In this document: in pieces, positions 1 to 11,860 of the stretch | How the letters are laid out: every line of letters begins with the position of its first letter | Position numbering within the stretch: position 1 is the stretch's first letter | Origin: Sheuella sp. | GTDB taxonomy: Bacteria; Pseudomonadota; Gammaproteobacteria; Burkholderiales; Burkholderiaceae_B | Direction of reading: 5' to 3' | DNA: 64,000 nucleotides | Assembly (NCBI GenBank): GCA_030650995.1 | Contig: JAUSCY010000142.1 | Span: forward strand, 52,390-116,389 | Notes under the pieces: generated by a model | Database searches by the model: none | Seen by the model: the letters and a program-made list of their open reading frames with translations, nothing else | Told to the model about the DNA's origin: nothing | Made by a program: the position numbers and the translations under genes

Positions 1-1119
1 ACGGTATTCCGTTTCAGCGCGGGTACAAATGTTGCGGGCGTATTTACGCGGAATCGTTTTTGTGCGGCGCCTGTGGTGGTGTGCCAGAAACATCTGGCAA
101 CAGGCAAAGCCATCCGCGCGATGGTCATCAACACAGGCAATGCCAACGCCGGCACGGGCGAGCCCGGCATGCAGGCTGCAATACAGACCTGCGATGCACT
201 CGCAGAACTGCTGGGTCTCGATGGCCAGCAAATTCTGCCTTTTTCAACAGGCGTGATTCTTGAGCCACTGCCTGTAGACCGGATCAAGGCCGGACTGCCT
301 GCGGCAATTAAAAATCTCTCACCTGGTAACTGGGTCAGCGCTGCGCACGGCATTATGACCACCGATACCCTGCCAAAGATCCACTCCCAGCGCGTGACGG
401 TTGGTGGCAAGTCCATCACCATTACGGGAATCAGTAAAGGTGCTGGCATGATCCGCCCCAACATGGCGACCATGCTGAGCTATCTGGCGACCGATGCGGG
501 CATTGCACAAACCCTGCTGACAGAACTGGCGCGTGAACTTGCGGACGTTTCTTTTAACCGCATCACGGTGGATGGCGACACCTCGACCAATGATTCCTTT
601 ATTGTGATCGCCACCGGTCAGAGCGACCTGACCATCGACAGTGCCTCACATCCGCACTATGCGCAGCTTAAAGCCGCGCTTGCTGCTGCGGCGACCGATC
701 TCGCACAAAAAATAGTGCGTGATGCAGAAGGTGCGACCAAGTTCATGACCATCCAAGTCGAGCAAGCTAAAACTTCTGAAGAAGCGCTTCTGGTTGCATA
801 CGCAGTCGCACACTCACCCCTGGTTAAAACAGCTTTTTTTGCCTCTGATCCAAACTTGGGACGTATTCTGGCAGCCATTGGCTACGCAGGCATCACCGAC
901 CTGGATGTTGCCGGCGTGAATCTATGGCTGGGTGATGTACTTGTTGCCAAAAATGGCGGGCGTAATCCTCAATACCAGGAGTCCGATGGACAGCGCGTCA
1001 TGAAAGAGCCGGAAATTCTGGTGCGCATTGCGCTCGGTCGTGGCGATGTCACAGAAACCGTTTACACCTGCGACTTTTCGCATGAATATGTAAGTATCAA
1101 CGCAGACTACAGATCCTGA
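1..1119 (+). CDS. argJ: Bifunctional glutamate N-acetyltransferase / amino-acid acetyltransferase ArgJ (5' end outside window)
   Basis: ArgJ makes N-acetylglutamate by moving the acetyl group from N-acetylornithine to glutamate, recycling acetate in cytoplasmic arginine synthesis. The frame is open from base 1, and about 372 residues are visible where the family usually has 400-410, so roughly 30 N-terminal residues lie before the window. The self-cleavage motif [14 protein letters not shown] is present; its Thr (codon 469-471) becomes the new N-terminus of the beta chain and the nucleophile. The C-terminus has the usual [14 protein letters not shown] ending. The stop TGA shares one base with the ATG of the next gene, which suggests translational coupling. 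Confidence 0.96.
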   Translation, partial: TVFRFSAGTNVAGVFTRNRFCAAPVVVCQKHLATGKAIRAMVINTGNANAGTGEPGMQAAIQTCDALAELLGLDGQQILPFSTGVILEPLPVDRIKAGLPAAIKNLSPGNWVSAAHGIMTTDTLPKIHSQRVTVGGKSITITGISKGAGMIRPNMATMLSYLATDAGIAQTLLTELARELADVSFNRITVDGDTSTNDSFIVIATGQSDLTIDSASHPHYAQLKAALAAAATDLAQKIVRDAEGATKFMTIQVEQAKTSEEALLVAYAVAHSPLVKTAFFASDPNLGRILAAIGYAGITDLDVAGVNLWLGDVLVAKNGGRNPQYQESDGQRVMKEPEILVRIALGRGDVTETVYTCDFSHEYVSINADYRS

Positions 1120-2006
1120 TGAATTCTACTGATAAAACTACAGCCCCCGAGATGGCTGAATTACTCGCGCGCGCAGTGCGCGTGCTGACTCAGCTTGAGG
1201 CCTGGCTCCCACCAACTCCGCCAGCAGTGAACTGGAACGCGCACGCCTTTCGCTGGCGCAAACGCGGTGCCTCGCACGGATGGCTCGAAGCGATCGCCAA
1301 CGTATCGCTGATTAATACCGACGATCTTCAGCATATCGAGCGACAGAAAGAGATCATCAATCGCAACACCCTGCATTTTGTTGAGGGCAAGCCATCGAAC
1401 AATGTGCTGATGACCGGAGCACGCGGCACCGGCAAAAGCTCACTGGTCAAAGCAATGCTCGCAGCGTATGGGGATCGCGGTTTGCGACTAATTGAGGTTG
1501 ATAAAGCCGACATGGCAGACCTGGCTGATATTGTTGACATGGTCGCAGCGCGTCCTGAAAAATTTATCGTGTTTTGTGACGACTTATCCTTCGAAGAAGG
1601 TGAAGCTGGCTACAAAGCACTTAAATCAGTACTGGATGGCTCCGCTGCTTCGACTGGTAACAACGTACTGATTTACGCAACCTCGAATCGACGTCATCTG
1701 ATGCCTGAGTACATGAGCGAAAACCTCAGTTACAAGCATCAGTCCGATGGCGAGATTCACCCAGGTGAAACGGTCGAAGAAAAAATCTCTCTTTCCGAAC
1801 GCTTTGGTCTGTGGATGTCTTTCTATCCTTTCCGTCAGGACGACTACCTGGATATCGTGGCGCACTGGCTGCGGACCCTGGGCTGCTCAGAGGCGGTGAT
1901 CGCTGAATCCCGCACCGAGGCCCTGCAGTGGACACTTGAGCGCGGCTCACGCTCGGGACGTGTCGCCTTGCAATTCGCCCGTGACTGGGCGGCAAGGCAT
2001 GCCTGA
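1119..2006 (+). CDS. DUF815-family AAA-type ATPase
   Basis: A 295-residue cytoplasmic protein. Walker A GARGTGKS lies at residues 100-107, Walker B FIVFCDD at 149-155, and a sensor-like ATSNRRHLMPE from about 187. This arrangement marks the DUF815 family of predicted AAA ATPases, whose cellular role is not established. The gene sits between argJ and a Nudix-ThiE gene, overlapping the first by 1 base and the second by 8, so the three are probably co-transcribed. That order is common in Burkholderiales as far as I recall. The substrate cannot be read from the sequence. Confidence 0.85.
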   Translation: MNSTDKTTAPEMAELLARAVRVLTQLEAWLPPTPPAVNWNAHAFRWRKRGASHGWLEAIANVSLINTDDLQHIERQKEIINRNTLHFVEGKPSNNVLMTGARGTGKSSLVKAMLAAYGDRGLRLIEVDKADMADLADIVDMVAARPEKFIVFCDDLSFEEGEAGYKALKSVLDGSAASTGNNVLIYATSNRRHLMPEYMSENLSYKHQSDGEIHPGETVEEKISLSERFGLWMSFYPFRQDDYLDIVAHWLRTLGCSEAVIAESRTEALQWTLERGSRSGRVALQFARDWAARHA

Positions 2007-2964
2007 CAAAATCATCGATGTCGCTGTCGGTGTCTTGCTGCGTGACGATGGCACCGTGCTGCTAGGCAATCGCCCGGCAGACAAGCCCTGGCCTGGCTGG
2101 TGGGAACTCCCAGGCGGTAAGCTTGAGCCGGGAGAGTCGGTCATGCAGGCACTCAAGCGGGAATTAAAAGAAGAGATCGATATTGAGATGACCGAGGCGA
2201 CTCCCTGGGTCACCTATGTACACAACTATCCGACGACCACCGTCAGGCTGGCATTTTGTCGTGTGACCGGATGGACAGGTGAGCCACGGGGGCTTGAAAA
2301 CCAGCAGCTCCAATGGGTCGATCTCAAACACGCACACGAGACCCCTCTGCTACTGCCAGCAACCTATCCGCCGCTGCGTTGGCTACAACTACCCGAGTTG
2401 TACGCAATTTCCTCAGCAGGTTCGCCAGAGGGATTACCAGCCTTCCTGGACCGTCTGGATAAAGCGCTCGAAAACGGTTTGCGTCTACTGCAGTGGCGCG
2501 AGCCAGGCTGGCCAGGCGGCACGGCTGCGCCGGACCTCAAAGTAGCGCTAGAGACAGTCCTCGCGCGCTGTCATGCCAGGGGTGCACGCGTGCTGATCAA
2601 TAGCGTACATCCAGAGTCCTGGGTCAGCCTCGCAGACGGTCTGCATTTGCGTGCCAACGATGCACAAGCCTGCATCAAACGTCCGGCACTGGAGAAACAT
2701 CAATTACTCGGCGTCTCCACGCACAATCTTTCAGACCTGAATCAGGCGAGGAAACTTGAAGCGGATTTCGCCGTACTCAGTCCGGTTCTAGCCACACCCT
2801 CTCATCCCGACGCTATCGGCATGGGCTGGGAACATTTTGCTGAGCTCAATCAGCAAGCGGGACTTCCTGTCTATGCCTTAGGGGGACAGTCAGGCTCGAC
2901 ACTTGCCAAGGCAAAATCAGTTGGTGGGCACGGTATTGCTGGGATTCGTGGTTGGATTGCCTGA
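1999..2964 (+). CDS. Nudix hydrolase fused to a thiamine-phosphate-synthase-like domain (MutT-ThiE fusion)
   Basis: The 321-residue protein has two domains. Residues 1-130 are a MutT-like Nudix hydrolase with the box GKLEPGE...RELKEE (40-59); the usual Gly after EE is replaced by Asp. Residues about 130-321 resemble the ThiE/TenI barrel, with a LQWREPG segment and a glycine-rich phosphate-binding end (YALGGQS, GHGIAGIRG). MutT-type enzymes remove 8-oxo-dGTP; the role of the ThiE-like half in this known fusion family is unsettled. The ATG at 1999 is preferred because it gives an 8-base overlap with the ATPase gene; an in-frame start 63 bases earlier lies well inside that gene. The 3' end overlaps the opposing efflux gene by 48 bases. 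Confidence 0.88.
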   Translation: MPDKIIDVAVGVLLRDDGTVLLGNRPADKPWPGWWELPGGKLEPGESVMQALKRELKEEIDIEMTEATPWVTYVHNYPTTTVRLAFCRVTGWTGEPRGLENQQLQWVDLKHAHETPLLLPATYPPLRWLQLPELYAISSAGSPEGLPAFLDRLDKALENGLRLLQWREPGWPGGTAAPDLKVALETVLARCHARGARVLINSVHPESWVSLADGLHLRANDAQACIKRPALEKHQLLGVSTHNLSDLNQARKLEADFAVLSPVLATPSHPDAIGMGWEHFAELNQQAGLPVYALGGQSGSTLAKAKSVGGHGIAGIRGWIA

Positions 2965-4428
2965 GGCGTCGAGCTTTTTCAGATCTTCGGCTGACCAGCC
3001 TCCGCCCAGCGCAGTGATCAAACGTACACTCGCGCTAAGCCTATTACCCATGAGCGTGATGTAGGTACGTTCATTGTTCAGTGCTGCCGTCTCAAGCACC
3101 GCCACACTCAGATAGTCAATTAACCCCTGGTCGTATTGATTACGCGCCAGTCTCAGTGCTTGCTGCGCGGCTTCGACCGCCAGGCGCTGAGCGACCTCCT
3201 CCTGTTCGAACACGCGCATCTGCACCATCGCATTTTCAACTTCCTGCAATGCAGTTAAAACAGTCTGGCGATAAAGAGCGACCTGGAGATCAAAACCTGC
3301 CCGGGCCTGATCAATGGAAGCCTGTCTCGCGCCACCATCAAAAATCAGCATGGCGAGCTGCGGACCTAGCGCCCAGAACTGTGCCGGCGCAGAAAACCAC
3401 TGCGTAAAGTCATTACTGCGATAACCCGTGTTGGCATTCAACGTCAGACTCGGAAACCAAGCTGCGACCGCCACACCGATCAGGGCATTGGCCGATGCAG
3501 TACGGCGCTCTGCCGCAGACACATCTGGCCGGCGTTCAAGCAAAGCAGATGGCAAGCCAACTGGTGCGACAGGCGGCACGAGTACATTCGTTATGGGTTT
3601 GATAGAAAACGTCGAGGGTGGCTGCCCTAACAATACCGCCACCGCATTTTCAAAAATCGCGCGCTGTTGCTCCAGATCGATCATTTGCGCCCGTGCACTT
3701 TCGAGCTGCGTGCGGGCCACTGCAACATCGGCAAGACCCGACACCCCTGCTTCATAGCGGTTGGTCGTCAGGGTCAGCGAACGCTCGTACGCGACAACGG
3801 TCGCGACCAGCAGACGCTTTTGCTCATCGAGCATACGGACCTGTAAATAACTCAGCGTCATCGCGGATTGTGCGGTCAGTCTTGCACCTGCGACATCTGC
3901 CGCGAGCGCAAGTTCGCTGGCATCGGTAGACTCAATATTGCGGCGGATACTGCCCCAGATATCGAGTTGCCAGGCAGCTACTGCATTCGCACCATACGTT
4001 GTGATCGAATTGCTCGAGACTACACCGGCCGCGCTAGTGGCCGAACCACCCGCACGGTTCATATTACCCGTCGCATTCAAAGTGGGATAGAGCGGTGAAC
4101 GTGAGCCCTGAGTCACTGCGACTGCCTGACGGAATCGCGCCTCAGCGGCAGCAATATTCTGGTTGGCGAGATTAAGCGACTGCATCAACTCGGAGAGCGT
4201 TTCATCCTGATACATTTCCCACCAGGGACCACGCGGCGCATCGGCAGCCGGCCGTGCAGGCTGCCAGCCCGCAGACTCCTTAAACGTGACACCGACCTCG
4301 GCGATTGGACGCACGTAGTCGGGACCCACCTTACAGGCGGACAGCACACTTATCAGACACAGACTAAGCACCCAACCTGTGGGGCGCACAATCCTGCGCG
4401 CAAATCGATTACGCATTAAACCCATCAT
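2917..4428 (-). CDS. NodT/OprM-family outer-membrane efflux lipoprotein
   Basis: This is the trimeric outer-membrane channel of a tripartite RND pump. With the start at 4428 the protein has 503 residues. A hydrophobic signal ends in the lipobox LSAC (Cys about residue 32), followed by KVGPDYVRP, the typical mature start of NodT/OprM proteins; two outer-membrane efflux repeats follow. The start at 4428 is preferred over an ATG at 4449 because it recreates the ATGA stop-start overlap seen between all other genes of this operon and has AGGA upstream. It is the last gene of mdtA-mdtB-mdtC-channel and collides with the Nudix-ThiE gene, overlapping it by 48 bases tail to tail. Confidence 0.92.
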   Translation of the reverse strand: MMGLMRNRFARRIVRPTGWVLSLCLISVLSACKVGPDYVRPIAEVGVTFKESAGWQPARPAADAPRGPWWEMYQDETLSELMQSLNLANQNIAAAEARFRQAVAVTQGSRSPLYPTLNATGNMNRAGGSATSAAGVVSSNSITTYGANAVAAWQLDIWGSIRRNIESTDASELALAADVAGARLTAQSAMTLSYLQVRMLDEQKRLLVATVVAYERSLTLTTNRYEAGVSGLADVAVARTQLESARAQMIDLEQQRAIFENAVAVLLGQPPSTFSIKPITNVLVPPVAPVGLPSALLERRPDVSAAERRTASANALIGVAVAAWFPSLTLNANTGYRSNDFTQWFSAPAQFWALGPQLAMLIFDGGARQASIDQARAGFDLQVALYRQTVLTALQEVENAMVQMRVFEQEEVAQRLAVEAAQQALRLARNQYDQGLIDYLSVAVLETAALNNERTYITLMGNRLSASVRLITALGGGWSAEDLKKLDASGNPTTNPSNTVPTN

Positions 4429-7400
4429 CTTGAACGATCCTGCATCCATAAACGGAAACGATCCAGGTACAAGTACACCACAGGTGTGGTGTAAAGCGTT
4501 AATAACTGGCTCACAATCAATCCTCCCAGAATGGTAATTCCGAGCGGACGTCTCATTTCAACACCTGCGCCTGCAGCAAACACTAAAGGAAATGCTCCAA
4601 AAATCGCAGCACAGGTGGTCATCAAAATAGGGCGAAAACGCGTCATACAGGCCTGATAAATAGCGTCTCGTGGTGTCAGACCCAGACGCCTTTGCGCATC
4701 CAGCGCAAAATCAACCATCATGATTGCATTTTTCTTCACGATACCAATCAGCAAAAACACACCGATCAGCGCGATCAGGCTGAATTCGGTCTTCATCAGC
4801 AATAAGGCGAGCAACGCGCCGATTCCTGCCGAAGGTAAAGTCGATAATATTGTCAGCGGATGGATGGTACTTTCGTACAACATACCCAGCACAAGATACA
4901 TCGTAATCAGCGCTGCCAGAATCAGCCAGGGCTGGTTGGACAAAGCACTTTGCAACGCCTTGGCTGTCCCCTGAAAACTAGCCTGAACCTTTTCTGTCGG
5001 CAAGCTGATGCTTGCAACAGCTTGCTCAATCGCCAGAGTCGCCTCACCAAGCGAGACACCTGGCGCCACATCGAAAGAAATCGTGTCTGCTGCCTGTAAG
5101 CCCTGGTGACGAACACTTAGCGGAGCATTGGTCGTTTCGAATTTTGCAAAGGCCGACATGGGTACGCGCTGCCCGGTATCACTGAGTACATAGACATCTT
5201 TCAGAGAATCGACATCCTGGGCATGGCGAGGTGCTACGCCCATCACAACCCGGTACTGATTGCGATCACCATACATCACTGAAATCTGACGCTGACTGAA
5301 GGAGTTATTCAAAACCGAGGAAATGCTCGACATGGGCACACCTAAACGCTGTGCAGCATCGCGGTCAATCACAATTGAAACCTGACGACCGCGATCCTCC
5401 ACATCCGTATCCACATCGACTAGTTCAGGCAGTGCAGCAAGTGCCTGTTGAACTTTCGGCATCCATTCTTTAAGGTCAGCAAGCTCATTGGCCATCAGTG
5501 TGTACTGATATTGAGCGCCACTTTGTCGCCCCCCTACCCGGATATCCTGCTGCGCCATGAGCGTCAGCCGCGCACCAGGGATGCCCGAGAGCTGAGGTCT
5601 TAGGCGGCCAATCACCTCGCGCACATCGAGTTTGCGCTCATCGAAAGGTTTGAGCTGAACAGCCAGAAAACTACTGTTACTGCCGCCTCGCCCGCTGGCA
5701 TAGGCCGTCACAGTATTGACTGCAGGATCGCGCAACAGCACCTGCCTGAAACGATCAAGCTTAGGTTTCATTGACTCAAAGGAGGTGCCGTCATCGGTTG
5801 AAAAAAACCCGATCATCATCCCGGTATCCTGCTGCGGAAAAAATCCTTTTGGAATTACTCCGTACAGATACACATTCAACCCAATCGTAGCAAGCAGCAG
5901 CAGCATCATGATGCGACTATGGCGCAACGCCCACTGAAGCGACACGGCATAGGCTTGGACCACGGCCTGCATCGCGGACTGGCTCCATCGGGAGAAACGA
6001 CCTGCCTGACTAAGGGCGAGCGCATCCGCTTGCGCATCATGCCTGCGCAACATCCGCGAAGCCATCATTGGAGTCAACGTCAGCGATACAAACATTGAGA
6101 TCACGATTGCGACCGAGAGTGTCACCGCAAACTCCCTGAACAAGCGCCCTGCCAGCCCACCCATTAACAATATCGGTATAAAAACAGCGATCAGCGAAAT
6201 ACTCATCGACAATACGGTGAAGCCGACTTCCCGCGTTCCTGTCAGTGCTGCGCGCAAAGGTGAGACGCCTTTCTCGATGTGACGGGTGATATTTTCCAGC
6301 ACCACAATCGCGTCATCCACCACAAATCCCGTCGCCACGATCAGTGCCATCAAAGACATGGTGTTGAGCGAATACCCGCACAGATAGATCACACCGAAGG
6401 TACCGACAAGTGAGACAGGAACCGCGATGGTGGGAATCAGCGAGGCACGCAGATTTCGCAAAAACACCAGCACCACCAGCATGACTAATCCGATTGCAAT
6501 GATCAGCGTTTTTTCCGCTTCCATGACCGAAGCACGAATGCTCGGTGTGCGATCCTGCGCGACATCGACGGTCACATCAGCCGGTAACATCGCTCGCAGT
6601 ACAGGAAGGTCAGCACGGATCTGATCAACCGTCTTGATAATATTCGCGTTCGCCTGACTTCGGACGAGTACCAGAACCGCTTGTTTGGAATTGAAATATC
6701 CAATGTTAAACGTGTCCTCAACAGAGTCCTCGACGCGGGCCACATCAGTGAGTCTGACGGGAGCCTGGCCGCGCCAGGCAACGATCAGTGGTCGATAGTC
6801 CGCAGCTTTCCATAACTGGTCATTCGCTTTGATCTGCCAGCTATGCGTATCATTTTCCAGCACGCCTTTAGGACGTGTTGAGTTTGCAGCGGCGATGGCG
6901 AGCCTGACCGTCTCAAGTGAAACGCCATATTGAGACAAGGCATCGGGATCGAGATCTATCCGGACTGCTGGCAACGTGCTTCCGCCAATGACAACCTCAC
7001 CTACCCCCTGGATCTGTGAAAGCTTTTGCTGCACAGTAGTCGATGCAATATCGTAGAGTTGGCCTTGAGACAAGGTGTCTGAGGTCAGCGCCAGCGTCAT
7101 GATGGGTGCTGCCGATGGATTGACTTTCCGGTAGGAAGGGTTTGAACGCAAGCCGCTGGGCATCATGGCGCGCGCAGCATTAATGGCTCCCTGCACGTCC
7201 GTCGCCGCACTATTGATATCGCGACTCAGATCGAACTGCAGCGTGATGCGAGTCTGACCCGTCGTGCTGCGCGAGGTCATTTCGGTCAGACCAGCGATCG
7301 TACCCAGTGAGCGTTCAAGCGGCGTGGCCACGGTCGCAGCCATCACTTCAGGACTTGCGCCCGCCATCTGCGCACTCACGGAGATAGAAGCCAGCTCAAT

Positions 7401-7517
7401 CTGAGGCAATGGCGCGATTGGCAGCAGACTAAACGCCAGCCAGCCTGAAAGCACAACGCCAAGCCAGACGAGCGTGGTGGCAACAGGACGGACGATAAAA
7501 AGACCTGAGAGGTTCAT
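4425..7517 (-). CDS. mdtC: RND multidrug efflux transporter, MdtC/MuxC type
   Basis: A 1030-residue inner-membrane proton-driven exporter of the HAE-1 RND family. It has the N-terminal transmembrane start [14 protein letters not shown], a large periplasmic domain after TM1 and another after TM7, and the TM4 proton-relay pair in [13 protein letters not shown]. MdtB and MdtC of E. coli, and MuxB and MuxC of Pseudomonas, form a mixed trimer, and two different RND genes in tandem are the hallmark of this class. Its ATG overlaps the mdtB stop by 4 bases and its stop overlaps the start of the channel gene, so subunits are probably translated in a coupled way. The substrate range cannot be inferred. 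Confidence 0.93.
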   Translation of the reverse strand: MNLSGLFIVRPVATTLVWLGVVLSGWLAFSLLPIAPLPQIELASISVSAQMAGASPEVMAATVATPLERSLGTIAGLTEMTSRSTTGQTRITLQFDLSRDINSAATDVQGAINAARAMMPSGLRSNPSYRKVNPSAAPIMTLALTSDTLSQGQLYDIASTTVQQKLSQIQGVGEVVIGGSTLPAVRIDLDPDALSQYGVSLETVRLAIAAANSTRPKGVLENDTHSWQIKANDQLWKAADYRPLIVAWRGQAPVRLTDVARVEDSVEDTFNIGYFNSKQAVLVLVRSQANANIIKTVDQIRADLPVLRAMLPADVTVDVAQDRTPSIRASVMEAEKTLIIAIGLVMLVVLVFLRNLRASLIPTIAVPVSLVGTFGVIYLCGYSLNTMSLMALIVATGFVVDDAIVVLENITRHIEKGVSPLRAALTGTREVGFTVLSMSISLIAVFIPILLMGGLAGRLFREFAVTLSVAIVISMFVSLTLTPMMASRMLRRHDAQADALALSQAGRFSRWSQSAMQAVVQAYAVSLQWALRHSRIMMLLLLATIGLNVYLYGVIPKGFFPQQDTGMMIGFFSTDDGTSFESMKPKLDRFRQVLLRDPAVNTVTAYASGRGGSNSSFLAVQLKPFDERKLDVREVIGRLRPQLSGIPGARLTLMAQQDIRVGGRQSGAQYQYTLMANELADLKEWMPKVQQALAALPELVDVDTDVEDRGRQVSIVIDRDAAQRLGVPMSSISSVLNNSFSQRQISVMYGDRNQYRVVMGVAPRHAQDVDSLKDVYVLSDTGQRVPMSAFAKFETTNAPLSVRHQGLQAADTISFDVAPGVSLGEATLAIEQAVASISLPTEKVQASFQGTAKALQSALSNQPWLILAALITMYLVLGMLYESTIHPLTILSTLPSAGIGALLALLLMKTEFSLIALIGVFLLIGIVKKNAIMMVDFALDAQRRLGLTPRDAIYQACMTRFRPILMTTCAAIFGAFPLVFAAGAGVEMRRPLGITILGGLIVSQLLTLYTTPVVYLYLDRFRLWMQDRSR

Positions 7518-10500
7518 GATATCTGTGCTTGAACTTTACGGCGCGCACTACTACCGATACGATCAAAAAACAGATAAATGACTGGCGTCGTAAAAAGTGT
7601 CAGCACCTGACTGACCATCAATCCTCCAACCATCACCAGGCCCAGAGGCTGACGCAACTCGGCGCCTGTTCCAGTGGACAACATTAATGGAATTGCGCCA
7701 AACAGCGCTGCGAGCGTTGTCATCAGAATCGGCCTGAACCGCAGCAAAGCTGCTTCGTGAATCGCTTCGCGTGGTGTGAGTCCGCGCAACCTTTCTGCGT
7801 CAAGCGCAAAGTCAATCATCATGATTGCATTTTTTTTCACAATCCCGATCAACAGGATGATGCCAATGATGCCAATCATATCCAGATCACGACCGCTGAG
7901 CATCAATGCCAGCAGCGCTCCAATCGCAGCCGAAGGAAGCGTCGACAGGATGGTCAACGGATGAATGAAGCTTTCATACAGAATGCCCAGCACGATATAC
8001 ATCGTGATCACTGCAGCAAGTATCAGCAATAACGTACTGGATAGCGAGGACTCAAAGGCCTGTGCGGCACCCTGAAAACGTGCCTGCACGGCAATCGGCA
8101 GCGCGATTTCTTTCTGTGCAAGCGTCACAGCATCCACGGCGCTCGACAATGACTCACCGCGCGCCAGATTAAATGAGATTGTCACAGCAGGGAACTGATC
8201 CAGCCGATTAATCACCAGGGAGGAGCGTCCTTCAGAAATTTTTGCCACGCTTGTGATCGGCACCGGCTTACCGTCACTTGTTTTGACGTAAACGGAACCC
8301 AGCGCAGAAGGATCACGACGAAACTGAGGTGCGGTCTCAAGCACGACACGATACTGGTTAGATTGGGTAAAAACTGTAGAAATCTGACGCTGACCAAAGG
8401 CATCGTAGAGCGCATCGTCGATCATGGCTGCCGTAATGCCCAGACGCGCTGCCGCATCACGATCAATATCAACAAAAGTATTAATACCTTCGTTTTGCAT
8501 GTCGTCGGTCACATCAGCGAGCTCGGGCTTCTCTCTTAACCGATCAACCAGTTTAGGCACCCACTCGGCCAGCAACTTCGCATCAGCACTCTCTAGCGTC
8601 AGTTGGTATTGCGTCCGGCTGATGCGATCCTCGACAGTCAGATCCTGCACAGGCTGCAGATAAAATTGCAATCCCGTCATGCCTGTCAATACCTGCTGCA
8701 AACGCCGCATGATTTGCGTTGCGTCAGACTTTCGCTCGGCGTTCGGACGCAAGGCAACCTGCAGACGGCCAGTATTGACGGTTTCATTCGTACCATCAAT
8801 GCCGATGAATGATGAAATCGTCGCCACATCCGGATCCTGCAACAACAGCTTGACGGCCTCCTGCTGACGCAGGGACATCGCACTGAAAGATACATTTTGC
8901 GGCGCCTGCGTCATGATCTGAATCAGACCTGTATCCTGTTGCGGAAAAAAACCTTTCGGTATCACCGTATACAGTCCTGCCGTCACCAGAAACGTAGCGA
9001 GCGCCACAAAAAGTGTGATGCGCTGATGTCCAAGCACCTTGATTAATAAACGATCATAGCCCGCGATCAACCCATCGATCAGCGCAGTACTGTGGCGAGA
9101 CAACCACCCGGCATTTGAGTGATCGCCAGCCCGCAACAGTCGTGCGCACATCATCGGTGTCAGTGTCAGCGAGATGAGCAACGATAACAAAATAGAAACA
9201 GCGAGCGTCACGGCAAACTCTCTGAACAATCGCCCCACAACCTCCGTCATGAACAACAAAGGAATCAGCACAGCAATCAGAGAGATCGTGAGCGAGACCA
9301 GCGTAAAACCGATTTGCGATGCACCTTTCAGCGCGGCCTGCATCGGTGTTTCACCTTTCTCAAGATAGCGTGCAACGTTTTCAATCATTACGATTGCGTC
9401 ATCCACTACAAAACCAGTGGCGATCGTCATAGCCATCAATGTTAGATTATTGATGCTGAAACCCGCCAGATACATCACACCAAATGTACCCACCAGGGAG
9501 AGTGGCACCACCACACTCGGAATCAGGGTGGCAGTAAAGGTGCGTAAAAAAATGAATGTCACCAGCACGACAAGTCCAATCGCGATCAGCATTTCTATTT
9601 GCACATCACGCACGGATTCACGAATCGTCTGCGTGCGGTCCGACATCACCGTTACATCCAGATTGGCTGGCATTGCAACGCGCAACTGAGGCAGCAGCTT
9701 TTGAATCCGGTCGACCACATCGATGACATTGGCTCCGGGTTGTCGCTGCACGTTAAGCAAGATAGCTGGCTGCGTGCCAGACCAGGCTGCCAGCCTTGCG
9801 TCCTCTGCATCGGTCACTGCGACAGCTACATCCGACAGACGCAGCGGGCCGTTGTTTCGGTAAGCAACAACCAGATTCATATATTCATCTGGATTTTTCA
9901 GCTGATCATTGGCGTTGATCGTTGTCGAGCGCATCGCGCCATCCAGCGTACCCTTGGGCTGATTCACATTGGCCCCAACGATCGCCGTACGCACATCAGC
10001 AAAGGTCAGGCCATAGGCAGCAAGCGACTGGGGATTGGCCTGGATACGCATTGAAGGGCGCTGACCACCCGCGACGGTCACCAGTCCTACGCCCGGAACC
10101 TGTGAGACTTTTTGTGCCATGCGCGTATCGACCAGGTCACGCACCTGAGGCAACGGTACAGTGGGTGAGGTAATCGCAAGCGTAAATACAGGCGCATCGG
10201 CCGGATTAACTTTGTTGTAAACCGGAGGTGCGGGTAGATCGCGTGGCAACAAATTACTGGCGGCGTTAATAGCGGCCTGCACCTGCTGCTCAGCGACATC
10301 CAGTGGCAAAGTCAGCGCGAATTGCAAAGTAATAATGGACGCGCCTGCAGAACTGCTCGAACTCATCTGCTTCAAACCAGGCATTTGTCCGAACTGCCGC
10401 TCAAGAGGCGAAGTCACGAGCGCGGCCATGACTTCTGGACTCGCGCCAGGATAGAAGGTTGAGGATTGAATCGTAGGGTAATCAACCTCAGGCAAAGATG

Positions 10501-10603
10501 AAACGGGCAACCACTTATATGCAATCAGTCCGGATAACAGCAAAGCAATCATTGCCAGCGTCGTAGCAACCGGACGGATAATAAAGGGCTGTGAGAGATT
10601 CAC
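7514..10603 (-). CDS. mdtB: RND multidrug efflux transporter, MdtB/MuxB type
   Basis: A 1029-residue inner-membrane RND exporter and paralogue of the next gene. It begins with [19 protein letters not shown] (TM1) and the HAE-1 segment [10 protein letters not shown]; the TM4 aspartate pair is in [14 protein letters not shown]. In the MdtBC class this subunit is thought to carry proton translocation while the partner binds drug, but I cannot assign those roles here. ATGA overlaps link it to the adaptor gene upstream and to mdtC downstream. Confidence 0.93.
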   Translation of the reverse strand: MNLSQPFIIRPVATTLAMIALLLSGLIAYKWLPVSSLPEVDYPTIQSSTFYPGASPEVMAALVTSPLERQFGQMPGLKQMSSSSSAGASIITLQFALTLPLDVAEQQVQAAINAASNLLPRDLPAPPVYNKVNPADAPVFTLAITSPTVPLPQVRDLVDTRMAQKVSQVPGVGLVTVAGGQRPSMRIQANPQSLAAYGLTFADVRTAIVGANVNQPKGTLDGAMRSTTINANDQLKNPDEYMNLVVAYRNNGPLRLSDVAVAVTDAEDARLAAWSGTQPAILLNVQRQPGANVIDVVDRIQKLLPQLRVAMPANLDVTVMSDRTQTIRESVRDVQIEMLIAIGLVVLVTFIFLRTFTATLIPSVVVPLSLVGTFGVMYLAGFSINNLTLMAMTIATGFVVDDAIVMIENVARYLEKGETPMQAALKGASQIGFTLVSLTISLIAVLIPLLFMTEVVGRLFREFAVTLAVSILLSLLISLTLTPMMCARLLRAGDHSNAGWLSRHSTALIDGLIAGYDRLLIKVLGHQRITLFVALATFLVTAGLYTVIPKGFFPQQDTGLIQIMTQAPQNVSFSAMSLRQQEAVKLLLQDPDVATISSFIGIDGTNETVNTGRLQVALRPNAERKSDATQIMRRLQQVLTGMTGLQFYLQPVQDLTVEDRISRTQYQLTLESADAKLLAEWVPKLVDRLREKPELADVTDDMQNEGINTFVDIDRDAAARLGITAAMIDDALYDAFGQRQISTVFTQSNQYRVVLETAPQFRRDPSALGSVYVKTSDGKPVPITSVAKISEGRSSLVINRLDQFPAVTISFNLARGESLSSAVDAVTLAQKEIALPIAVQARFQGAAQAFESSLSSTLLLILAAVITMYIVLGILYESFIHPLTILSTLPSAAIGALLALMLSGRDLDMIGIIGIILLIGIVKKNAIMMIDFALDAERLRGLTPREAIHEAALLRFRPILMTTLAALFGAIPLMLSTGTGAELRQPLGLVMVGGLMVSQVLTLFTTPVIYLFFDRIGSSARRKVQAQIS

Positions 10604-11814
10604 TTTGCGGGCTTTCCGGCAGGACCAGGAGCGCTGGTAGAAGCACTGGCAGGAGCACCCTGCGCGCCAATCACGCGAACCTTCGCACCTGCACGTAGAC
10701 GATCTGTGCCTTCAAGCACTACGCGATCGCCCGCAGCAAGTCCGTCAAGGATTGCTACACGATCCGCGCTGCGCGCACCGACCTTGACCTGCCTGACTGC
10801 TGCGGTGTCATCGGCAAGAATCACATACAGAAAAGCACCTTGATTACCCTGTTGCAAAGCACCTGCAGGCACCGTTAATACGTCTTTATCTGTGCGGACT
10901 TTCATACGGACATTGACAAACTGGTTAGGAAATAACGCATCGTTTTCATTCGAAAATTGTGCTTTTAATTTGATTGTCCCTGTCGTCACATCAATTTGAT
11001 TATCAACCGTGACCAGCGTGCCTTGCGCCAGCCGGATCTGATCGGCACGGTCATATGCATCGACCTGCAGAATCTGACCAGCGATCATCGGTTGGCGCAC
11101 AGCAGGCAAATCACTTTCGGCAAGTGTGAACACCACAGAGATGGGCTGCGTTTGCGTAATCACGACAACACCCTGAGGATCGTTTGCGACAACGAGATTA
11201 CCGGCATCCACCCGGCGCAATCCTAACCTTCCAGCGATAGGAGCCGTGATACGGGTGTGGTCGAGTTGCAAGCGCGCATTGTCGACTGCCGCCTGATCGC
11301 TTTTAATCAGCCCTTCAAACTTTTGAACCAACGCTTGCTGCGTATCAAGCAGTTGGGGTGCGATCGAATCCTGCTTACGCAGTTTTTTGTAGCGCTCGAG
11401 ATCACGTTTGGCATTTTCGTATTGCGCCTGGTCCTGTTGCAACACCCCCTGGGCCTGGCTCAATGACACCTGGAAAGATCTTGGATCAATCTGCGCCAGC
11501 AAATCGCCGGCTTTGACCTGCTCGCCTTCTTTGAATTGCACGGCGACGATTTCACCCTGCACCCTGCTGCGCACCGTGACGGTATTGAATGCCGTCACGG
11601 TACCCAAACCCTTGAGATAGATATCCAGGTCCTCTATCCGGGCAACCTCTGTTTTGACCGGCACCGCAGAAACAAATCCTGCCGGAGGACCTTTCGCAAC
11701 GTTACTTTTTGAGTCGCTCAGGAGCCACCATGCAGTCGCCACAATCAGTGCGACCACCAGGGTCCAAACCCAGCGCGCGCGCAAAACGCGCGAGGCCAAT
11801 TGACGTTCAGTCAT
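10600..11814 (-). CDS. mdtA: RND efflux periplasmic adaptor (membrane fusion protein), MdtA/MuxA type
   Basis: A periplasmic adaptor that joins the inner-membrane pump to the outer-membrane channel. With the start at 11814 it has 404 residues. One N-terminal membrane segment ([18 protein letters not shown]) is followed by the HlyD-type lipoyl half-motif VRSRVQGEI, a coiled-coil hairpin rich in Gln/Ala/Lys, the beta-barrel, and an Ala/Pro/Ser-rich tail. The ATG at 11814 has GGAAG four bases upstream; the ATG at 11832 has no such site. It is the first gene of the efflux operon and starts 46 bases after zapD on the same strand, so transcription may enter from zapD. No regulator gene is adjacent. 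Confidence 0.92.
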   Translation of the reverse strand: MTERQLASRVLRARWVWTLVVALIVATAWWLLSDSKSNVAKGPPAGFVSAVPVKTEVARIEDLDIYLKGLGTVTAFNTVTVRSRVQGEIVAVQFKEGEQVKAGDLLAQIDPRSFQVSLSQAQGVLQQDQAQYENAKRDLERYKKLRKQDSIAPQLLDTQQALVQKFEGLIKSDQAAVDNARLQLDHTRITAPIAGRLGLRRVDAGNLVVANDPQGVVVITQTQPISVVFTLAESDLPAVRQPMIAGQILQVDAYDRADQIRLAQGTLVTVDNQIDVTTGTIKLKAQFSNENDALFPNQFVNVRMKVRTDKDVLTVPAGALQQGNQGAFLYVILADDTAAVRQVKVGARSADRVAILDGLAAGDRVVLEGTDRLRAGAKVRVIGAQGAPASASTSAPGPAGKPAK

Positions 11815-11860
11815 AAAGCTTCCATCTAGCATGCAACAGGGGGATATTGTGACGCAGAAA

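Noticed and set aside
1..72. argJ as a truncated gene starting at an internal ATG
   Set aside because: The frame stays open to base 1 and encodes normal ArgJ sequence there, so the cut is only the window edge.
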